Source: Apiotrichum sp. Y4204
Taxonomy: Eukaryota > Basidiomycota > Tremellomycetes > Trichosporonales > Trichosporonaceae
Assembly (NCBI GenBank): GCA_025531455.1
Contig: JAMYHL010000074.1
Location: forward strand, 1-64,000
Length of the DNA stretch: 64,000 nt
Direction: 5' to 3'
The notes beneath the pieces are model-generated. The model was not told the DNA's origin and did no database searches. It was given only the letters and a program-made list of their open reading frames with translations. Made by a program: the position numbers and the translations under genes. Positions 57,779-64,000 of this stretch are shown in pieces. The stretch's first letter is position 1. Each line of letters opens with the position of its first letter.

Positions 57779-57855
57779 ATGGTGCTGTACAATCATGTCG
57801 TCCTATGTACACTATGTCTCTATCCATACTCTATGCTGTGCGCGCGTAACCGGCC

Positions 57856-58519
57856 TTAGAACTTGAGCTGGCGGGTATCGACCCCCTTCATCGGACCCTC
57901 GATGCCCTCGACGACGCCTGCGGAGGCGCTGGTGCTCCCATCCGTGCCGTCCCGCGCAGCGGCAACCAATCTCGGCCGTGCGCCAACACTTGTGCAGAGG
58001 AGGCGATACCGTGCGCGGATGCTCTGCAACAGTCCCGCGAGGTCGGGTGCGGCCGCCCGCGCGTCAGCGAGCATCTTTTCCGCGGCGGCCTGTGCCTCCT
58101 CGTCGTCCGAGTCGATATCGAGTGGGCGATCCGGTACAGGCGTGGGGTTCGTGGTCGGGAAGCTCTCAATCAACGCCAGCAGGCTGCGAACATGTGCGAG
58201 CGCCTTTGCCACCTTGCGTGACCCGCAGACATCCCCCCGTTCCGCTCCGAGTTTGGCAAGCCACAGCCGCGCGAAACCCTCGTAGAAGCCAATCTCCTCC
58301 CACAGCTCCCACGCCTTCTCCTGTCCCAGCTGGCGCCCTTCAAAGAGACCGTGCAGCCCGCCGTGCGCGAAACCATCCTGGTACCCCTCGTCGTAGAACC
58401 TGGTGGTCAGCAAAGTTGCCAGATGGAAACACTCACTTGGACTCGAGATTCAGCGCATCGTCAAACAGGTCCTCGCCCTCGCCGTCGCAGTCCATGGCGT
58501 CTGGGCACTTGTTGCTCAT
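57856..58519 (-). CDS. LTO1: Lto1/ORAOV1-family protein with deca-GX3 motif
   Basis: Exons 58519-58437 and 58399-57856 give 208 aa. In yeast Lto1 works with Yae1 as an adaptor that recruits the cytosolic iron-sulphur targeting complex to the ABC protein Rli1 for ribosome biogenesis and recycling. The hallmark Gly-every-four-residues run starts at the splice join: YDEGYQDGFAHGGLHG, then FEGRQLGQEKAWELW and EIGFYEGFARLW (about residues 29-72). The N-terminus is acidic (GEGEDLFDDALNLES), as is usual. A long C-terminal region with an acidic DIDSDDEEAQAA segment is weakly conserved. Yeast Lto1 ends in a Trp that docks the targeting complex; here the last residues are QLKF, so the usual C-terminal Trp signal is absent. 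Divergent from ARG4. Confidence 0.88.
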
Positions 58520-58884
58520 TGTGGCTTGGTGAATGGCAAGTTGAGGGAAAGTGTGTGAGGGTGAGGTAGCCGCTTGCATGGTTGTTTTTCTTTGCTTACC
58601 CATCGCTTGGGACATGGCAGAGGCCCATCCCATCTCAAAAAGTCAAAGCTGGTGGCGATGGCCGCCAGAGCAGGGCGTAGGGGATCGCCGTCTAAAGTGG
58701 GAGGAATGGATAAGATCGCCACACAGACAGGGGCCCACAATATCTCAACTCGATGTACAAAGTTCGGCACCAGTTGGGGACGATGGAGGCGTTCAATGTT
58801 CCGGCCGACCTGCCGCCATCTTGAACAGTATATCATCCTCGACGCGACAACAACAACTGCCCACTCTCCCCAACACAACCAAAC
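58520..58884. other. Divergent promoter of LTO1 and ARG4
   Basis: A 365-bp interval between two start codons. No gene is seen. Confidence 0.5.
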
Positions 58885-60457
58885 ATGTCGAACGAGCAGG
58901 ACTTCACCAAGCGCAAGCTCTGGGGGTGAGTTATGGCGTTGTGCAGGAGCTGACAGGCAGCGGCCGCTTCACGGGCTCGACGGACCCGCTGTAGGTATCG
59001 ACGTCGAGGAGAGAGGCACGGGATGATGGCTTTCGCAGCTATCCAGTCGAAGCTTGCAGCTGTGGAGTGCACCTCATCCCAGGCCTACTCTCAACAATGT
59101 TTAGCGTCTCCCTACTAACGCCAGGATGCACGAGTTCAACCAGTCGCTCAAGTACGACAAGCGGATGTACGCCGCGGACGTCAAGGGCTCGATTGCGTTC
59201 TCGAAGGCTCTGCTCAAGGCCGGGATCCTGACTGCTGAGGAGCAGGCGGAGATTACTCGCGGCCTCAAGCTCGTCGCTGCCGAGTGGGCCGAGGGCAAGT
59301 TTGTGATCCAGGCCGACGACGAGGACATCCACACTGCCAATGAGCGCCGCCTCTCCGAGATTGTCGGCAAGGACATTGGCGGCAAGCTCCACACTGGCCG
59401 CTCGCGCAACGACCAGGTCGCGACCGACATGCGCATCTGGCTCATGGACGAGACTGCCGAGGTCGAGAAGAACCTCTGCGACCTCCTCACCGTCATGGTC
59501 TCGCGTGCCGAGAAGGAGACGGACGCCATCCTCCCGGGATACACCCACCTGCAGCGCGCGCAGCCCGTCCGCTGGTCCCACGTCCTCCTCTCCCACGCGC
59601 AGAGCTTTATCACCGACCTCAACCGTCTCCGCGAGATGGTCCCCCGCATCTCGGTCCTGCCCCTCGGCTCGGCCGCCCTCGCCGGCAACCCCTACGGCCT
59701 CGACCGTGAGCTCCTCCGCCAGGAGCTCGGGTTCAAGTCCATTGGCGAGAACTCGATGCACGCCGTCGCCGACCGTGACTTTGTCGTCGAGTGGCTCCAG
59801 TGGGCCTCGCTCATGATGATTCACATGTCTCGCCTTGCCGAGGACCTCATCATCTACTCGTCGGCCGAGTTTGGCTTTGTCACCCTCTCGGACGCGTACT
59901 CGACCGGCTCGTCGATCATGCCCCAGAAGAAGAACCCCGACTCGTGCGAGCTCCTCCGCGGCAAGTCGGGCCGTGTCTTTGGCCAGATGGCCGGCTTTAT
60001 GATGTCCCTCAAGGGCATCCCGTCCACGTACAACAAGGACCTGCAGGAGGACAAGGAGCCGCTCTTTGACGCTGTCGACACCGTCTCCGCCGCGCTCCGC
60101 ATCGCTGAGGGCGTCATCGCCACGCTTACCGTCAACGCTGACAAGATGGCCGCCGCCCTCTCGATGGACCTCCTCGCGACCGACGTCGCAGACTACCTTG
60201 TCCGCAAGGGCGTTCCCTTCCGTGAGACGCACCACATCTCGGGCCGCTCCGTCGCCCTCGCCGAGGCCAAGCAGTGCCAGATCTCGGACCTCTCCATGGA
60301 GGAGTGGAAGCAGCTCTCCCCGCTCTTCACCGAGGATGTCGTTGACATTTTCAACTTTGAAAACTCGGTCGAGAAGCGCAACGCCATCGGCGGCCCCGCC
60401 CGCGCCATGATCCAGCGCCAGGTCGACATGGCCCGCGAGAAGATTGGCCGCAAGTAG
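58885..60457 (+). CDS. ARG4: Argininosuccinate lyase
   Basis: Exons 58885-58925, 58961-58990 and 59125-60457 give 467 aa. The enzyme splits argininosuccinate into arginine and fumarate, the last step of arginine synthesis; cytosolic homotetramer of the fumarase/aspartase superfamily. Marks: [22 protein letters not shown] assembled over both introns, [30 protein letters not shown], and the signature [11 protein letters not shown] (about 287) in the mobile loop with the catalytic Ser, followed by GLPFRETHH-like [11 protein letters not shown]. Length matches the family (about 465). Codon use is strongly C-biased, like LHS1, producing a long antisense open frame that is not a gene. The second exon is only 30 nt. 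Confidence 0.97.
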
Positions 60458-60694
60458 AGTGGAAGCATCGTTACATTACCCAGTTACAAAACAGACTCTA
60501 TGCATCTTGGCCTTGGTGGCAGTGTGAAGTATACCACGGGTGGCGGTTGCAGTCGGCGCCCCGCGTCGAGTCCGTGCGGCTAATCTGTGCAGCGCGCAGC
60601 GAAGCGCAAGCGCTGGGGTACATACATGGCTGTTGCGGCGATGGCAAGCAAGCGCACTCCTATCGTCTCACATGTCCTCTCCGTCCTTCGGACC

Positions 60695-63002
60695 CTATCC
60701 GGCGCCGCAGCCACCAGTACAGTACCCGCCACCGCCAAGCCCACACCCAAAGCAACTAAGCGCGCTGACGCCATGGCTCTTCAGGGTGAGAGTCGCGATG
60801 GAGAGCACGCCTTCGCCGAGCACAAACCCGGACGCGACGACGATTGCGAACAGGGGTGTCTCGCCCGTCCCGCTCGCGCGTGCGGCGCGGTACGCGATGT
60901 ATCCTCCGATGAGGCGGGCGAGTGAGAAGGACGGGGCGTTGAGGAAGCCGATCGCGAATGCCACACCTGATGGGAGGTATGGTGTGTACTGCAGCGCGAG
61001 GTCCGGGGAGAGCATTCCTCCCGAGAGGGAAGAGAGACGCGGCGCAAGGATCTTCAGAGCGGCGATGGCGGCGAACGCACCGCCGAAGACGAGCATGAAC
61101 GGCACGACGTGCGCGGGCAGCGAGCCGTTGTTGAGCAGACGCGCGAGATTGAGCCACACGCCGGCGGACGGGACAGCAAACTCTGGTCCGGGGATCTCGT
61201 AGACCGACGTGTAGAACTTGTACGCAGCTGTCGAGACAAAGACACTTGCGAGCGAGCCGATCATCTGCCCGTAGAACTGCGAGCGCGGGGACGCGCGTAG
61301 CAGGTCACCCGTCTTGAGGTCCTGCATCAGATCGCCAGCTTGTTGCGCGCCCGCCTCGGCGACGCCGCCGGCGATCACGTTCGCAACGACGTTCCCCGGC
61401 TGGAGAACCGCAAAGAGCAGCTGCGAAATCTTGCCTATGCCGGAAACCTGGTGTCAGCTGGAAAGGGTGTGGCCTAGCTTACAGGATTGATATCCGTCTC
61501 GCCCAGGGCGCGCACGCCGATGAGGGCGAGGACGCTGGCAAGGACGAGGCCAATCGCGGTGGCCCACGGATGGATGCCGTCAGAGCCAAACACGATCCAG
61601 ACGAGGAACACGCCGAGGACGCCGGACGCGGCGAGACCCGTCCCGACCCACGAAGGGGGCACGAGGCGCTCCGGAGGCTCGTGTTCTGGCTCGTCGTCGT
61701 CCTCGGGCGGCGGGTCGTAGTACGCGTCGCGCTCCGCTGCGTCTGTGGGGTCCTCGTGGGTGAATTCCGTGGCCTCGGCCCGCAGCCGGCGGTAGCGGAT
61801 GCGCTCGGCAAGATTCGAGAAATAGGCCGCGGTGACGGGCATGAGGGAAACGATGCTCTCGGCAATCATGATCGCGAGCGCCACCCAGAGGATCCACCCG
61901 CGGGACCCGTCGGTAGACGACGAGACGGGCCCTGGTGCCCAGCCGGCCTTCTTGGCCAGAGGGGAGAGCACTGCCCACCCAACGAGCATGCCGACGTTCA
62001 TCGAGACCGTGACTGGCAGGCCCATGATGATCCCCTGGCCGATGTACGAGAGCGAGGGAGTGAAGAACCACTGCCAGTGGGCCGCGAGGCTCCCGCCAAA
62101 CGGCGCAGAGAGGATATCGAATACCGGCAGCGCAAATATGACCGGGAAGAGGAAAGAGAGAATCTGGCGTGAGCTTATGTGGGATCTGCAAAGCTCACAG
62201 TCATGGTGCCGCTTGCGAGGAAGCTCCAACCGAGCGCCGCCCAACCGCGACCGCTGATCGGGTCGTCCTTCGGCGCGTCCCCGGGGCCCTGAGGAATACG
62301 GCGGTATGCGCCTGCCGGAGTCGGATCGAGACTCTGTCCCGGCGGCGGCGCACGGTGGAGGAGCGCGATGAGCTGTGCGGTTGCTGTTCCCGAGGGAAAC
62401 ACGAGTTTCTCCTTGACGATGACCTGGCGGCGGAGGGGCACGGCGAGGAAGACGCCGAAGAACGCGACGGCAAGACACCACAGCACGAGGCTGACGTAGC
62501 TGAGATTAATCGGCTCGCGGCCGTCGATCTCGGGGGTCATCATCCCCAAAGCTGGGATGATACCCACCAGACCCGCGGCGAGAGGCATCGTGCCCGTCGC
62601 GACGGCCGTGGTCTGCAGCACGACATTCTCCTGCGGCGAGAGCGGGAGGCGGCGCACCATCCCCGGCAGCTTGAAGATTGCAAAGCCGAGGAGTGCCGAC
62701 TGGAGCGACATCATGGACACCCATCCTGCGGTCAGTACGAGAAGTCTGTCCCGCACATACCCGTCTGCAGACCAAAGTAGATGTTTGTAAAGCACAACAG
62801 ACACCCAACGGCGAGGCCGACCACGACCGCACGCAGCGTAAAGTCGCCCTCGACCACAGGCTCAGCATAGTCGTACATGCTGCCGCCGTCGTCGCTGTCC
62901 GCCTGCCCGATGGAGTACCGCAGCCCGCGCGCGGACGGCGGTGAGCTGCGCGTGAGTGGCGAGTGCCCGGTGGAGGGGCGAGGTGACTCACACTGGATTC
63001 AT
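60695..63002 (-). CDS. Oligopeptide transporter (OPT superfamily)
   Basis: Exons 63002-62992, 62945-62761, 62725-62199, 62163-61483 and 61447-60695 give 718 aa. A polytopic membrane transporter for peptides or metal-peptide complexes. Marks: FTLRAVVVGLAVGCLLCFTN at the first membrane segment, IYFGLQTGWVSMMSLQSALLG, and GLVGIIPALGMMTPEI. Next come KLVFPSGTATAQLI and SYIGQGIIMGLPVTVSMNVGMLVGW. Last are NPVSGIGKISQLLFA (across an intron), KTGDLLRASPRSQFYGQMIGS and the YTPYLPSGVAFAIGFL region. A large acidic loop (PPPEDDDEPEHEPPE) lies in the middle. The Cys/Gly-rich C-terminus (SCFGCGLGGGGYC, then GGC) could bind metal. The pattern is closest to the YGL114W-type fungal OPT branch; the substrate is unknown. 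The first coding exon is 11 nt. Confidence 0.9.
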
Positions 63003-63450
63003 GATGGCTTTTGCTTGTCGCGACAGAGGAACCGGGTCGAGACGACGACGAAGGACGAAGAACCGAAAGTGGACAGACAAGGAGTGTGTGACACTGCGAC
63101 GTCGGGTTGTGGTGGTTGTTGTAGCATGTAGCAATGGTTGTCGCCGCCGTCACCGGATCACCGGCAAGCTTCGGCAGCATGTGGGCATTATCTCTGCATT
63201 CGGCGCACAACGCCGAACACGCTCCGCAACAATTACCTCATTCTGCCTTGTTCCCCTATTTTTCACTCGGTCTCTCGCGGAATCGAACGCTCCCAGATTG
63301 GAAGAAAACTCTTGGGGGCGTCAATATCATCATCAAGGCTGTTGTTGACAACAAACGCTGTCCTGATGGCGCTGACGCGCTGACATTTTGTTTGTTGACA
63401 TTCTACACTTCCCCCCCCCCCCCCCCCCATCTCCAACTTCACAGCACACA
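63003..63450. other. Divergent promoter of the OPT gene and APC10
   Basis: About 450 bp. An 18-nt poly-C run (63411-63428) ends 22 nt before the APC10 ATG. No gene is seen. Confidence 0.5.
63411..63428. repeat. 18-nt poly-C tract in the APC10 leader
   Basis: An uninterrupted run of C just upstream of the APC10 start. A similar 14-nt run precedes the CENP-A start at 46410-46423. Pyrimidine-rich leaders are common near fungal transcription starts; length may vary by slippage or sequencing error. Confidence 0.8.
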
Positions 63451-64000
63451 ATGTCCGACGCCTCGCCCCCCGCGTCCCCCGCGCCCTCGGTTCCGGAGGA
63501 CCTTCCCCCCATCCCGAGCCACCTCCCGGAGATTGGCCGTCTCGCAGCCTGGTCCGTCAGCAGCCACAAGTACGGCTTTGGGGTGGACAACCTCCGTGAT
63601 GGGAACGAGAACACGTTCTGGCAGTGAGTCGGATGCTGAAGGCGATGAATAGGTCAGCAAGCTGACTCTTTCTAGATCTGAAGGGCCGCAGCCGCATACC
63701 ATCGACATTGCATTTCCGAAACGCGTCTTCATCTCCGTACGTCCCCCTGATGGCCATTGCTCACCCCAGTATGTCTGCCTCCTCACGAGTCATCCCCGCG
63801 ACGACAGCTACACGCCCAGCCGCATCTCAGTGCGTGCGGGAACAAGCGTGCATGATTTACAGGAGGTGAGTGTCCTTCGGGGATGAGAACCGCGCGCTGT
63901 GTCCTCACACCAGGTTCGCTTTGAGCAGTACGACAAGCCCGATGGCTGGATCGTCATCCCGCTGCGGCCGCTCGACGGTGACCGCCAGTCATATCTCGCT
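63451..64000 (+). CDS. APC10: Anaphase-promoting complex subunit 10 (Apc10/Doc1), partial at window end
   Basis: Exons 63451-63623, 63676-63736, 63770-63865 and 63914 to the window edge give the first ~138 residues; the 3' end is outside. Apc10 is the DOC-domain subunit of the APC/C ubiquitin ligase that helps bind destruction-box substrates. DOC features: [48 protein letters not shown], then YVCLLTSHPRDDSYTPSRISVRAG and the QYDKPDGWIVIPL block. About 25 disordered Pro/Ser residues precede the domain. The exon joins fall inside conserved motifs, so the model is sound as far as it goes. Confidence 0.94.

Noticed and set aside
59039..60235. Minus-strand frame of about 400 codons across ARG4
   Set aside because: Antisense shadow of ARG4 with Val/Gly/Arg/Glu-rich composition and no domain.
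1..64000. CRISPR arrays, bacterial operons or prophage
   Set aside because: No regularly spaced direct repeats; spliced genes and tRNA introns show nuclear fungal DNA.

Overview
The window looks like nuclear DNA of a GC-rich basidiomycete yeast, most likely a tremellomycete (Trichosporonales or Cryptococcus-like). Reasons: dense 40-70 nt introns with GTGAGT-type donors, CTAAC/CTGAC branch points and CAG/TAG acceptors; clearly fungal gene content (Zn2Cys6 factor ERT1, CENP-A/CSE4, LHS1, MET16, PAR32-like DUF3602); and four tRNA genes that all carry introns. The order-level placement is inference. Exon joins were made by hand from splice signals, reading frame and family conservation; most sum to whole codons.  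Layout. 1-3.2 kb: an intron-poor OTU cysteine-protease ORF, then a separate exon with two zinc-knuckle-like motifs, a 9-bp palindrome and a 21-bp tandem repeat; this resembles a decayed or unclassified mobile element. 3.6-8.1 kb (-): a four-exon ankyrin-RCC1-BTB-BTB protein of the IBtk/Btb3 type. 9.3-10.3 kb (-): a DUF3602 (Par32-like) protein with six GRGGxG motifs, then an intron-containing tRNA-Leu, then (12.9-14.5 kb, -) an Amt/Mep ammonium transporter. 16.8-21.1 kb (-): a C2-domain phosphatidylserine decarboxylase (PSD2). 23.9-25.0 kb (-): the nitrilase NIT2, divergent from (25.4-30.8 kb, +) REV3, the DNA polymerase zeta catalytic subunit. 31.4-33.6 kb (-): a WD40/DUF2415-like protein. 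35.5-37.8 kb (-): ERT1. 41.0-41.1 kb: tRNA-Ala. 41.4-42.4 kb (-): MET16, divergent from (43.2-45.8 kb, +) LHS1. 46.4-47.2 kb (+): CENP-A. 47.6-49.4 kb (-): SPE2. 51.0-51.7 kb: tRNA-Glu and tRNA-Asp. 52.6-53.1 kb (-): a serine-rich hypothetical protein. 56.7-57.8 kb (+): VPS60, convergent with LTO1 (-), which diverges from ARG4 (+, to 60.5 kb). 60.7-63.0 kb (-): an OPT-family transporter. 63.45 kb to the end (+): APC10/DOC1, cut by the window edge.  Gene relationships. The window is mostly housekeeping and is not one pathway or operon. The most suggestive neighbourhood is the Par32-like protein beside the ammonium transporter, because yeast Par32 (Amu1) is a regulator of Mep ammonium transporters. 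Sulphate assimilation (MET16), polyamine synthesis (SPE2), arginine synthesis (ARG4), ammonium uptake and peptide transport make the window rich in nitrogen/sulphur metabolism, though this may be chance. Gene-poor stretches (10.3-12.9, 14.5-16.8, 21.1-23.9, 37.8-41.0 and 53.1-56.7 kb) hold only short spurious frames, simple repeats and tRNAs.
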